Below, piece by piece: positions 17,817 to 26,055 of a DNA stretch of 44,787 nt. Numbering within the stretch: position 1 is the first letter of the stretch; every line of letters starts with the position of its first letter. Source of the stretch: an uncultured Eubacteriales bacterium (GTDB taxonomy: Bacteria > Bacillota > Clostridia > Christensenellales > Aristaeellaceae); NCBI GenBank assembly GCA_902761755.1, contig CACWLP010000013.1, positions 1-44,787 on the forward strand. The letters are read 5' to 3'. A program made the translations under genes and the position numbers. The notes under the pieces are model-generated. The model searched no databases and was not told the origin of the DNA. It worked only from the letters and a program-made list of their open reading frames with translations.

Positions 17817-19763
17817 TCAGCGCACGGAATTGAGCATGGCGTCGTCGATCTTGCCCCAGGCGCCGTTGCCCGCGCCCTGGCATTTCACATACACGCCCAC
17901 GGTGACCTCCGCCCCGGCAGGAGCGGAAAAGGCGGGGGTGGAAGCTGTGTGCCAGTCGTTGTAATAGGTGATCGTAAGCGGCGCGGTGGCCGCGATTTCG
18001 CCGTTCACCCGGACGTACGCGTAAATATCCGTATCGCCCCCGTCCCCGCCCATGATGGAAACGGTGAAGCGGTAATTGCCTTCGGGCAGATCCTTCACCT
18101 GCTGCTCCAGGGTGAATTCCACGCTGTCCCGGGCGGCGCTCCAGAAATGGGCGTGCCTGGTGCCGGTGAGGGAATCGGATTTCTTGTCCTCGATTTTCAG
18201 CTCGTCCGTGTGCCCGAGATCCGTGAAGGTCCAGGCGCCGCTGTTTTCCTCAAAGCTGTAATCGGCGAGGTAATTGTATTCCACCATGGAAACGAAGCAT
18301 TTCGCCTCCATGCCCCCTGCCAGGCCGCGGATCTCATATTTCTCCGGGCCGGAATCGTGCATCTGCCGGTCCATTTCCTCGGTGAAATCCCAGGAAACGG
18401 GGATCGCCTGCCGGCTGTCGTCGGTCATAACGGCGTTTACGGCGGCCGGCAGGGAAAGGGGGGCGTTCAGATCGCAGATCAGGGATACGTCCTCCAGGGC
18501 GTCAGCCGTGGGCGCGATCTCGTTGCCCGTGCGCATGAGGGAGAACACCCGCAGGCTTTCCAGGGGATGGCCCTGGGCGTCGAAGAGGGCCTGGTTGTCC
18601 ACGGCGCTGCCGCCGTAATACTTGCCCGCGTCGGCGGGATCGTAGGCCGCGGCGTAGCTGCTGGCCCAGCCGGAGCCGTACTTTTCCCATTTTTCGTGGT
18701 TCTCTTCCCAGCTCGCGCCGCCCACGGTGATCCAGGCGCCTTCCCAGTAAACCACGCCGATGCCCGCGCCGCCGGTGCGGTTCGCCACGGTATCGGTGAT
18801 AGCCCGTAGGCAGTTGGCCTGGCCCTGGGGGGTGAAGGGATAATCCTTGATGATGCCGCCGCCGTCGCCGATGGTATTGGCGGAAAAATCGGTATCTTCA
18901 GCGGTGTAGGCGTAGGAGGTTTCCATCACCATCACCTTTTTGCCGTAGGCGGAGGCGATCTCCGAAAGCACCTGGGAGAGGTTTTCCAGCGTGCCGTGCC
19001 AGTAGGGGTAATAGGAGGTGGCGAACACGTCGTAATCCACCTGGTAATATTCCATTTTCCTGGCGTAGGTCAGATAGCTGTCCGCCTTTTCCGGGTTGGC
19101 GAAATGCAGCGCCACCAGCGCGTCGGGGTATACCTCCCGGGTGGCCTTCGCCCCCGCCTGCATCAGATACTGGATGTTGAACCAGATCTTTTCCCCGCAC
19201 AGGTACTGGTTGGTTTCGTTGCCCACCTGCACCATGCACACGTCCACCCCGGCGGCCTTCATTTGCTCCAGGCAATCCTTCGTATACTGATAAACCGCTT
19301 CGGTTTTCTCCTCGATGGCCATGTCCTTCCAGGCCAGGGGCGGCATCTGCTTGCCCGGATCCGCCCAGAAATCGGAATAATGGAAATCCACCAGCAGGCG
19401 CATGCCGTTTTCCGTGGCCCGGCGGCCGATCTCCGTCGCCGCGCCGATATCGCAGTTGCCGCCGCCGTAGCCGTTGCCATCCTTGTCGTAGGGATGGTTC
19501 CACACCCGGACGCGGATCGTATTGATGCCGCTGTCCGCCAGCAGGCGGAACAGGTCGGTTTCTTTTCCGTCAAAATCGTAATACCGGACGCCGCTTTTTT
19601 CTTCGGCCAGGACGCTGGAAATATCCATGCCGAAGATGAAATCCTCCGGCAGGTTTTCCACCTTTTTCACATACAGGGAGCTTCCTTCCTGCGCGCTGGC
19701 AAAGGACGGAAGGAGCAGCGACGCCAGCAGCGCGGCGGCCAGGATCACACGAAGCAGCTTCAC
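17817..19763 (-). CDS. ganB: Secreted GH53 endo-beta-1,4-galactanase with a CBM61-like domain
   Basis: A 648-residue exported enzyme that cuts beta-1,4-galactan in type I arabinogalactan and pectin side chains. It has a signal peptide (1-24) and a GH53 barrel (about 40-420) opening with FIFGMDISSVLAEE. The acid/base is E183 in VQVGNET and the nucleophile is E281 in MVMETSY. A bacterial Ig-like segment follows (about 435-510). The C-terminal beta-sandwich (about 515-648) ends in WHTASTPAFSAPAGAEVTVG and GNGAWGKIDD and resembles the galactan-binding CBM61. The start is GTG at 19763 behind AAGGAGGA. It is last in a three-gene operon, 17 nt after the small membrane protein gene. Products would suit the downstream importer. 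No LPXTG anchor is seen, so it should be released or held by its binding module. Confidence 0.93.
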   Translation of the reverse strand: MKLLRVILAAALLASLLLPSFASAQEGSSLYVKKVENLPEDFIFGMDISSVLAEEKSGVRYYDFDGKETDLFRLLADSGINTIRVRVWNHPYDKDGNGYGGGNCDIGAATEIGRRATENGMRLLVDFHYSDFWADPGKQMPPLAWKDMAIEEKTEAVYQYTKDCLEQMKAAGVDVCMVQVGNETNQYLCGEKIWFNIQYLMQAGAKATREVYPDALVALHFANPEKADSYLTYARKMEYYQVDYDVFATSYYPYWHGTLENLSQVLSEIASAYGKKVMVMETSYAYTAEDTDFSANTIGDGGGIIKDYPFTPQGQANCLRAITDTVANRTGGAGIGVVYWEGAWITVGGASWEENHEKWEKYGSGWASSYAAAYDPADAGKYYGGSAVDNQALFDAQGHPLESLRVFSLMRTGNEIAPTADALEDVSLICDLNAPLSLPAAVNAVMTDDSRQAIPVSWDFTEEMDRQMHDSGPEKYEIRGLAGGMEAKCFVSMVEYNYLADYSFEENSGAWTFTDLGHTDELKIEDKKSDSLTGTRHAHFWSAARDSVEFTLEQQVKDLPEGNYRFTVSIMGGDGGDTDIYAYVRVNGEIAATAPLTITYYNDWHTASTPAFSAPAGAEVTVGVYVKCQGAGNGAWGKIDDAMLNSVR

Positions 19764-19780
19764 GTTGGATTCCTCCTTTT

Positions 19781-20347
19781 TTACGGCATGTTCAGCAGCA
19801 GCCGGGCCGCGTCCACGGCCAGGCCGTCCACGGCGTTTTCCGCGTCCGGGTTGTGCAGGGAGGAAGCGCCCACCAGCAGGTAATAATCCTGCGCGTTTTC
19901 CTCCGACGTTTCGTATTCAATGTATTCCTCGGCGATGCCGAAGCGGTCCGCCGCGCTGTAGGCGGTGATCCCCAGGGCCACGCCCTCCCGGGACAGGGTG
20001 CATTCCTCCCGCAGTGCGGCGGGCAGCGGAGCGAACCAATCCCGGTAAGTATCCACGTCGGCGGCGCGGACGATATACAGATCGGCGTTTTTTATGGAAT
20101 CGGCGCCCATCAGGGCGTAGCCGAAGGGCCGAACCTGCACCATTTTTATGCGGCCCGCCAGCTTTTCCTCCAGCTGCACCGCCATTTCCGTGGCCCGGGG
20201 GACGGAAGCATTCACCCACAGCACGATCTTGTTTTCCGGGGCGGTATCCGTGATCCGGGTGAATACGAAGCCCCACACCAGCACGCACAGCATCAGCCAC
20301 AGCAGCAGCAGGGGGACCAGGGAAAAGATGCGCTTAACCGTCCTCAT
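19781..20347 (-). CDS. Membrane-anchored protein of unknown function
   Basis: A 188-residue protein with one N-terminal helix (about 8-29) and an external C-terminal domain. The start at 20347 is preferred over 20359 because GAGGTG lies just ahead; it overlaps the end of the upstream gene by 14 nt. The segment IVLWVNASVPRATEMAVQLEE, followed by DLYIVRAADVDTYRDWFAPL, recalls the first lobe of ABC solute-binding proteins, but the length is less than half of one. It may be a truncated binding-protein-like sensor or a chaperone for the galactanase or importer. It sits between a two-helix membrane protein and the GH53 gene in one operon. I do not recognise a family. Confidence 0.7.
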   Translation of the reverse strand: MRTVKRIFSLVPLLLLWLMLCVLVWGFVFTRITDTAPENKIVLWVNASVPRATEMAVQLEEKLAGRIKMVQVRPFGYALMGADSIKNADLYIVRAADVDTYRDWFAPLPAALREECTLSREGVALGITAYSAADRFGIAEEYIEYETSEENAQDYYLLVGASSLHNPDAENAVDGLAVDAARLLLNMP

Positions 20348-20825
20348 GCAGCACCTCATAATCGGCGATGAACTGCCGCCGGGTCCGGATGCGCAGGGGC
20401 GTTCCTTCGGGGATGCCCCGGAAAAAGCGCTCGTCCAGCAGCAGGGTTGCCGGCCCGTCTTCCGCGTCCAGGCGCGCTTTCCGGACCCGGATGCTGCCGG
20501 GCACCTGAAAGGCGCCGCCCATCCAGGTCAGCGTACCCTCCCGGGGTGCGGAGGGCTCCTCCTGCAGGATGCCCGTCACATGGCGGTATTCCGCCCGGGC
20601 GGGACGGTATGCCAGGAAGAAAACCAGGATGGCCGCCCAGCCGGACGCCGTGGAAAGGATCAGCACCGGCGGGAACAGGATGGCGGCAGTGCCCGTGCGC
20701 ACCCGGGTGCACAGATATGCGCACGCCGCCCAGCCGCAGAAAAGCAGGGCGCAGGCGAGGAGCAGGCTTCCTTGGGCGGCCCGCCGGCAGCGGCGCTCCA
20801 GCGCGGGGGTATACAGCGGTTGCAC
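20334..20825 (-). CDS. Two-helix membrane protein of unknown function
   Basis: A 163-residue protein with two predicted helices (about 17-38 and 47-72) and a basic C-terminal cytoplasmic region of about 90 residues rich in short beta-like segments (GTLTWMGGAFQVPGSIRVRK). The start is GTG at 20825 behind AAGGAGG. It is first in the operon with the 188-residue membrane protein and GH53, read from the divergent promoter at 20923-20895. No family recognised. Overlap with the next gene suggests the two products act together. Confidence 0.68.
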   Translation of the reverse strand: MQPLYTPALERRCRRAAQGSLLLACALLFCGWAACAYLCTRVRTGTAAILFPPVLILSTASGWAAILVFFLAYRPARAEYRHVTGILQEEPSAPREGTLTWMGGAFQVPGSIRVRKARLDAEDGPATLLLDERFFRGIPEGTPLRIRTRRQFIADYEVLHEDG

Positions 20826-20894
20826 GGGGCGTTTCCTCCTTGTTCAGATTTAGGTTGTGCCGGCTTTTTTGCATCCGGGCCGGCTGCTGACGCC

Positions 20895-20923
20895 ATTATA
20901 ACACGCATTCCGGCCCTTGACAA
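20895..20923 (-). promoter_or_regulatory. Promoter of the galactanase operon (minus strand)
   Basis: On the minus strand, TTGTCA (20923-20918) and TATAAT (20900-20895) are 17 bp apart. The start should fall near 20888, about 63 nt before the GTG start at 20825. Its -35 box shares bases 20918-20922 with the divergent plus-strand promoter. Confidence 0.8.
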
Positions 20924-20946
20924 GCAATGGGATTTCGTGAGATGAT
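20917..20946 (+). promoter_or_regulatory. Promoter of the GH13-GH127 operon (plus strand)
   Basis: TTGACA 20917-20922 and GATGAT 20941-20946 with 18-bp spacing. It drives the genes from 20981. The -35 box almost coincides with that of the minus-strand promoter, so one polymerase or regulator bound here could affect both directions. Confidence 0.65.
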
Positions 20947-20980
20947 AAGGATACAGATAAGATGAAAGAAGGGATCGGGA

Positions 20981-22582
20981 ATGAAGCGGGCGATCTGCGT
21001 TTTTCTCGCGCTGATGCTGCTGACGGGCGCCGCCGCGGCGGACGGCGGCCGCGTGCGGGATGAAATCGCTGTGGATGGCGTTTCCTTTGAGGACGCTGCG
21101 GACGTATCGGACAACAATCGGGTATTTTACGAAATTTTCGTGGGCTCCTTCTCCGATTCCGACGGGGACGGCGTGGGGGATCTGCGGGGCATTATCAACC
21201 GGATGGATTACCTGAACGACGGGGATCCCGCCTCCGGCCTCAGCCTGGGCGTGGAGGGCCTCTGGCTGACGCCCATTTTCCAGTCGCCTTCCTATCATAA
21301 ATACGACGTGACGGATTTTTACCGGGTGGACCCGGCTTTCGGCACGGAAGCGGATCTGGAAGAACTGATCGGGCTGTGTCATGAACGGGGGGTCAAGCTG
21401 ATCCTGGATCTGCCCATCAACCACACCGCCACGGACTGCCGCTGGTTCAAAAACTTCGTCAACGCCCATCTGATGCACAACCCGGGCAACGATTATTACA
21501 ATTTCTATCATTGGCTGGAGGGCGATGAAAAGGCCCCCGCGGGGCAGCACTACGCCCGGGTGTCCAATCTGGATCTGCGGTACGAGGCGAATTTTTCCGA
21601 TTCCATGCCGGAGCCGGACTTTGACCAGCCCCTGGTGCGGCAGACGTTCCTGGATGTGGCGAAGCACTACCTGGCGCTGGGGGTGGACGGTTTCCGCTTC
21701 GACGCGGCCAAGTACATTTACTTCGGGGACAACGAAAAGAGCGCCGCGTTCTGGGAATGGTACATCGGGGAACTGAAAAAAGAAAAGCCGGACCTGTACA
21801 CCGTGGCGGAGGTCTGGGACGGGGACGGGGTCATCGACCGGTATATCCCCATGACGGACTGCTTCAATTTCTCCGCCAGCCAGGCCAGCGGCATCATTGC
21901 GGAAACCGCCCAGGCGGGGGATGTGAACCGCTTTACCGCCTACGTGGAAGCCCGGCAGAAACAGCTCCGCGCCCTGCGGACGGATGCCCGGGAAGTGCTG
22001 TTCGTTTCCAACCACGATATGGACCGGGCGTCGGGCTATCTGGGCATGTCCAACGGGCGGATGGCCACAGCCGCCAATCTGTACCTGCTGTCTCCCGGCT
22101 CGCCTTTCATTTACTACGGCGAGGAAATCGGGCTGCGGGGTTCCCGGGGCTCCGCCAATACGGATGCCAACCGCCGCCTGGCCATGGTGTGGGGGGATGG
22201 CGACACCGTGCAGGATCCGGCGGGCGCCACCTACGCCAAGCAGACGCCCTATTCCGTGCAGGACCTCAGGGGCATGCGGAGCAGCCTGCTCAATCATTAC
22301 AAAAAGCTGCTGATGATCCGCCGGGCCAATCCGGAGATCGCCCGGGGCGAATATACCGCGCTGAAATTCACCGGCACCAAGCTGGGCGGCTTTGTCAGCG
22401 CCTGGGAAGGAAAGCGCGTGATGGTGCTGCACAACACCACCAACGCCCCCCTGACGGTGGATCTGCAGGATGTGAACGAAGCGGGCTTTACCCGGATCGT
22501 GGCGGTCGCCGGAGCGGGGGAAGCCGCGCTGGAAGGCACCCAAGTGACCCTGGACGGGCAGACCAGCGCGGTGCTGCGCTGA
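20981..22582 (+). CDS. GH13 alpha-amylase family glycosidase, exported
   Basis: A 533-residue alpha-glucan-active enzyme with a signal peptide (about 1-20, ending GAAAA). Catalytic regions are intact: DLPINHT (143-149), GFRFD with nucleophile D241, TVAEVWD with acid/base E277, and FVSNHD with D346. A C-terminal beta-sandwich domain follows from about 455. The YEIFVGSFSDSDGDGVGDL start matches GH13 amylases and oligosaccharide hydrolases that need calcium. GAAGGGA precedes the ATG. It is first in a four-gene operon with GH127, a serine hydrolase and a GNAT. Exact specificity (endo-amylase, alpha-glucosidase or transferase) cannot be read from sequence. Confidence 0.9.
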   Translation: MKRAICVFLALMLLTGAAAADGGRVRDEIAVDGVSFEDAADVSDNNRVFYEIFVGSFSDSDGDGVGDLRGIINRMDYLNDGDPASGLSLGVEGLWLTPIFQSPSYHKYDVTDFYRVDPAFGTEADLEELIGLCHERGVKLILDLPINHTATDCRWFKNFVNAHLMHNPGNDYYNFYHWLEGDEKAPAGQHYARVSNLDLRYEANFSDSMPEPDFDQPLVRQTFLDVAKHYLALGVDGFRFDAAKYIYFGDNEKSAAFWEWYIGELKKEKPDLYTVAEVWDGDGVIDRYIPMTDCFNFSASQASGIIAETAQAGDVNRFTAYVEARQKQLRALRTDAREVLFVSNHDMDRASGYLGMSNGRMATAANLYLLSPGSPFIYYGEEIGLRGSRGSANTDANRRLAMVWGDGDTVQDPAGATYAKQTPYSVQDLRGMRSSLLNHYKKLLMIRRANPEIARGEYTALKFTGTKLGGFVSAWEGKRVMVLHNTTNAPLTVDLQDVNEAGFTRIVAVAGAGEAALEGTQVTLDGQTSAVLR

Positions 22583-22595
22583 CGGGGAGGAAAAA

Positions 22596-24416
22596 ATGCG
22601 GGAAATCAAGGGAAGGGACGCCGTGATCCTGGACGGCGAAATGCGCCGCCGGGAACGGGACAACCGGGCCTACATGCTGCGGCTGGACCGGGAAAACCTG
22701 ATGCGGAATTACCTGCTGGAAGCCGGGCTGTGGACCAGCGCGGATCTGCCGGGGTATATTCACGGGGGCTGGGAATCCCCCACCTGTCAGCTGCGGGGGC
22801 ACTTTGCCGGGCATTATCTCAGCGCCGCGGCGAAGATCTGGGAAGCCACGGGCGATCCGGAAATCAAAGGCCGGGCCGACGCCATGGTGGAGGATCTGTA
22901 CCGCTGCCAGCAGGCCAACGGCGACGGCTGGGCCGGGTCCATCCCGGAAAAATACCTGGACTGGATCGCCCGGGGCAAGCCCGTCTGGGCGCCCCAGTAT
23001 ACCCTGCACAAGACGATGATGGGCCTGGTGGATATGGCGAAGCTCACCGGGAACAGGCGGGCGCTGGAGATCGCGGACCGGTGGGGTGAATGGTTCGACG
23101 GCTGGACAAGCCGGTTTGACCGGGAACAGATGGACGAAATCCTGGACGTGGAAACCGGCGGGATGCTGGAAATCTGGGCGGATCTGCTGGAATTGACGGG
23201 GAAGGAACGATACAGGCGGCTGCTGGAAAAATACTACCGGGGCCGGCTGTTCGACGAGCTGCTGGCCGGGCGGGATCCCCTGACCAACATGCACGCCAAC
23301 ACCACCATCCCCGAGGTGATCGGCTGCGCCCGGGCTTACGAGGTGACGGGAGAGGAAAAGTACCGCAGGATCGCGGAGGCCTACTGGAAGTGCGCCGTTA
23401 CCGACCGGGGCGCATACTGCACCGGCGGGCAGACCTGCGGGGAGATCTGGACCCCCAAGGGGGACCAGCAGAGCCGCCTGGGGCGCAAGAACCAGGAGCA
23501 CTGCACGGTCTACAACATGATGCGGCTGGCGGATTTCCTGTTCCGCTGGACGAAGGACGTGCGGTATGCCGATTACATCGAACGCAATCTGTACAACGGG
23601 ATCTTTGCCCAGGGATATTACCGCTGGCGGGGCACCAACGGCTATCAGCCGCCCGAGAAAGCCTTCGGGCTGATCGCCTATTTCATGCCCCTCCGGGGCG
23701 GCGACCGCAAGGGATGGGGCTCGGAAACCAACGATTTCTTCTGCTGCCACGGCACCCTGGTGCAGGCCAACGCCGCGCTGAACCGCTATCTGTACTACCA
23801 GGACGGGCGGGATATTTACGTGTGCCAGTTCTTTGAAAGCGAAGCGCGGTTTGAGATCGACGGCCATCCGGTGAAGCTGCGCCAGCGCATCGACCGGCAG
23901 ACCGGCTCCTTCCACCTGTCCAGCGATTCCTCCGGGCGGCAGAGCATCGGGGAAGTGACCTCCCGGGTGGTGAACAATCCGGAAAAGCTCCGGTTGGTGT
24001 TCGAGGTGGAAACGGACGCGCCGGCGTCCTTCCGCCTGCACGTGCGCCGGCCCTTCTGGGCGGGGCAGGGGGAGAGCCGCTTTCTCACCGCAGAACGGGA
24101 AGAATGGAAAACGGGCGATCATTTCATCGTGGAATACGGAAAAACCGTTTGGTGCGAGCCCCTGGGCGGCGATCCCGGCCGGGTGGCATATCTCTACGGC
24201 CCGGCGGTGCTGGCGGGGCTGACGGATACGGAAATCACCCTGCATCCGGATCCTGCCCGCCCGGAAACCGCCCTGCGGCGCTGCAACGAAAGGGAATGGG
24301 GCTCCTGGACGGAGGAATTCATCACCGTCACCGAGGAGAGGGCCGTGTATTTCGTGCCCCTTTACGATATCGGCAGCGAGCATTACGCCGTTTATTTCCG
24401 GATCGCCGGACGGTAA
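22596..24416 (+). CDS. GH127 (DUF1680) beta-L-arabinofuranosidase-like enzyme
   Basis: A 606-residue cytoplasmic enzyme without a signal peptide. It has an alpha/alpha barrel followed by beta-sandwich domains. The zinc-cysteine active site of GH127 is present: E301 and C303 in NQEHCTVYNMM, and C383/C384 in FFCCHGTL, with spacing close to that of Bifidobacterium HypBA1 (E338, C340, C417, C418). The second of these regions supplies the nucleophilic cysteine. It likely removes terminal L-arabinofuranose from imported oligosaccharides; related DUF1680 families (GH146 and others) have different linkage preferences. GGGGAGG precedes the ATG, 14 nt after the GH13 stop. Confidence 0.88.
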   Translation: MREIKGRDAVILDGEMRRRERDNRAYMLRLDRENLMRNYLLEAGLWTSADLPGYIHGGWESPTCQLRGHFAGHYLSAAAKIWEATGDPEIKGRADAMVEDLYRCQQANGDGWAGSIPEKYLDWIARGKPVWAPQYTLHKTMMGLVDMAKLTGNRRALEIADRWGEWFDGWTSRFDREQMDEILDVETGGMLEIWADLLELTGKERYRRLLEKYYRGRLFDELLAGRDPLTNMHANTTIPEVIGCARAYEVTGEEKYRRIAEAYWKCAVTDRGAYCTGGQTCGEIWTPKGDQQSRLGRKNQEHCTVYNMMRLADFLFRWTKDVRYADYIERNLYNGIFAQGYYRWRGTNGYQPPEKAFGLIAYFMPLRGGDRKGWGSETNDFFCCHGTLVQANAALNRYLYYQDGRDIYVCQFFESEARFEIDGHPVKLRQRIDRQTGSFHLSSDSSGRQSIGEVTSRVVNNPEKLRLVFEVETDAPASFRLHVRRPFWAGQGESRFLTAEREEWKTGDHFIVEYGKTVWCEPLGGDPGRVAYLYGPAVLAGLTDTEITLHPDPARPETALRRCNEREWGSWTEEFITVTEERAVYFVPLYDIGSEHYAVYFRIAGR

Positions 24417-24434
24417 GCACGCAGGAGGTGCAAG

Positions 24435-25562
24435 ATGGATTTTACCAAACTGGAAAAATACCTGGACGGGCTGCGGCAGGAGCACGTGCCCGGATGCGAC
24501 ATCGCCGTGTATCGGGATCATCAGCTGCTTTTCCGGCGTCAGGCGGGATACCGGGACGAAGCGGGGAAAAGCCCCGTCCGGCCCGACGACACGTATTGGC
24601 TGTACTCCGCCACCAAGCTGTTCACCACCTGCGCCGCCATGCAGCTGATCCGGCAGGGGAAAATCAGCCTGGACGATCCGGTGGGGGATTATCTGCCCGC
24701 CTACCGGCATCTGGCCGTGAAAACCCCGGACGGGCCGCGCCCGGCCAGGCGCACGCTGACGGTACGGCACCTGATGAGCATGCAGAGCGGCATGACCTAC
24801 GATCTGGAATCCCCGTCCGTCAAAGCGGCGCTGAAGGCGCGCCCGGACGCGGATACCCGGACGCTGGTGGACGCCATGGCCGGGGAGCCCCTGGAATTTG
24901 AGCCGGGGGAGAATTTCCTCTACAGCCTGAGCCACGACGTATTGGCCGCGGTGATCGAGGAGGCAAGCGGACGGCGCTTTTCCGAGTATCTGGAAAAGCA
25001 CATTTTTGCGCCGCTGGGGCTGGAAGCGATGGGCTTTTCCATCCGGCGGAAGGAGAAGCAGAGCGCCCAGTATTTCTGGCATCCGGAGGAGGAGCGCCTC
25101 ATCGCGTTTTCCAACGAAGAGAACCGCTACCGCCTGAGCCCCCGCTACGAAAGCGGCGGCGCGGGGCTGACGGGGGACGTGGGGGACTACGCCCTGTTCG
25201 CGGACGCCCTGGCCTGCGGCGGGGAAACGAAGGACGGCAAGGAGATCCTGGCGCCGGAAATGATCCAGCTGTGGCGGGCCAATCAGCTGGGGCCCGTCAG
25301 CCGGGCCTCCTTCGATACCTGGAACCGCAAGGGCTATTCCTACGCCCTGGGGGTGCGCACCCGGGTGGACCTGGGCCTGGGCGGGCCGGGCAGCCTGGGG
25401 GAATTCGGCTGGGACGGCGCCGCCGGGGCCTGGACCATGGTGGATCCCGCCCGCCGGCTGTCTGCGTTCTTCGCCATGCACGTGCACAATCACCCCACCG
25501 TTTACGACGTGATCCATCCCACGCTGCGCACGCTGATTTACGAAGGGGTCGACGCCCCGTGA
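24435..25562 (+). CDS. Serine hydrolase, class C beta-lactamase/EstB family
   Basis: A 375-residue protein of the penicillin-binding-protein-like esterase fold. The SxxK motif is SATK (S58, K61), and the third motif region GWDGAAGAWTMVDP is typical of EstB-like esterases. The usual Y-x-N motif reads YSL (Y163-L165), so the asparagine is missing. No signal peptide. Given the operon with glycosidases, deacylation of sugars (for example acetyl groups on pectic oligosaccharides) is plausible, rather than beta-lactam hydrolysis. GGAGG lies before the ATG. Its stop overlaps the GTG of the next gene. Confidence 0.85.
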   Translation: MDFTKLEKYLDGLRQEHVPGCDIAVYRDHQLLFRRQAGYRDEAGKSPVRPDDTYWLYSATKLFTTCAAMQLIRQGKISLDDPVGDYLPAYRHLAVKTPDGPRPARRTLTVRHLMSMQSGMTYDLESPSVKAALKARPDADTRTLVDAMAGEPLEFEPGENFLYSLSHDVLAAVIEEASGRRFSEYLEKHIFAPLGLEAMGFSIRRKEKQSAQYFWHPEEERLIAFSNEENRYRLSPRYESGGAGLTGDVGDYALFADALACGGETKDGKEILAPEMIQLWRANQLGPVSRASFDTWNRKGYSYALGVRTRVDLGLGGPGSLGEFGWDGAAGAWTMVDPARRLSAFFAMHVHNHPTVYDVIHPTLRTLIYEGVDAP

Positions 25563-26011
25563 CGGAAATCATCGCCCTGAAGCCGGGGGACGGGCTGTGG
25601 GCGGATGCCGCTGCCTTTGCGCAGGCAAGCGCCTGGCGGGCGGGGCCGTATCTGGCCCGGATGATGCGACGGCGCGCCTTTCTTCCCTGGGAAAGGGTGT
25701 TCCTGGCCCGGGAGGAGGGGGAGGATGCGGGCTACTGTGTGCTCCTCAGGGACGACGAGCTGCCCCCGGAGCACGGCTTGTTCCCCTTCATTGGCTTCGT
25801 GTACGTGGAGGAACGGCGCCGGGGGCGGCGGCTTTCCGGAAAAATGATCGATCATGCCGTGGCGTATGCGGGGCGGTGCGGCTTTCCCCGGGTGTACCTG
25901 ATGAGCGGGGAAAAGGGGCTGTACGAAAAATACGGTTTCCGGCCGCTGGGGGAATACGAAACGGTGTTCGGCACGGTGGATCAGCTGTTCGTCAAAGAAA
26001 CAAACGCATAA
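25559..26011 (+). CDS. GNAT-family N-acetyltransferase
   Basis: A 150-residue acetyltransferase starting with GTG that overlaps the previous stop (GTGA), so translational coupling is likely. The acetyl-CoA loop reads RRRGRRLSGKMIDHAVAYA, with FIGFVYVEE as strand 4 and YEKYGFRPLGEYETVFG as the C-terminal GNAT signature. Cytoplasmic. Substrate unknown. It ends the GH13 operon, 5 nt before a terminator hairpin. Confidence 0.82.
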   Translation: MTEIIALKPGDGLWADAAAFAQASAWRAGPYLARMMRRRAFLPWERVFLAREEGEDAGYCVLLRDDELPPEHGLFPFIGFVYVEERRRGRRLSGKMIDHAVAYAGRCGFPRVYLMSGEKGLYEKYGFRPLGEYETVFGTVDQLFVKETNA

Positions 26012-26016
26012 AAATA

Positions 26017-26044
26017 CAGGCGGGCCGATGCTTCGGCCCGCCTG
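26017..26044. terminator. Bidirectional terminator between GNAT and symporter genes
   Basis: Bases 26017-26028 pair with 26033-26044 (12 bp, TGCT loop). The minus-strand tail is TATTTTT, the better one; the plus tail (TCTGTCTG) is weak. It serves the convergent putP-like gene and the GH13 operon. Confidence 0.8.
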
Positions 26045-26055
26045 TCTGTCTGCGG

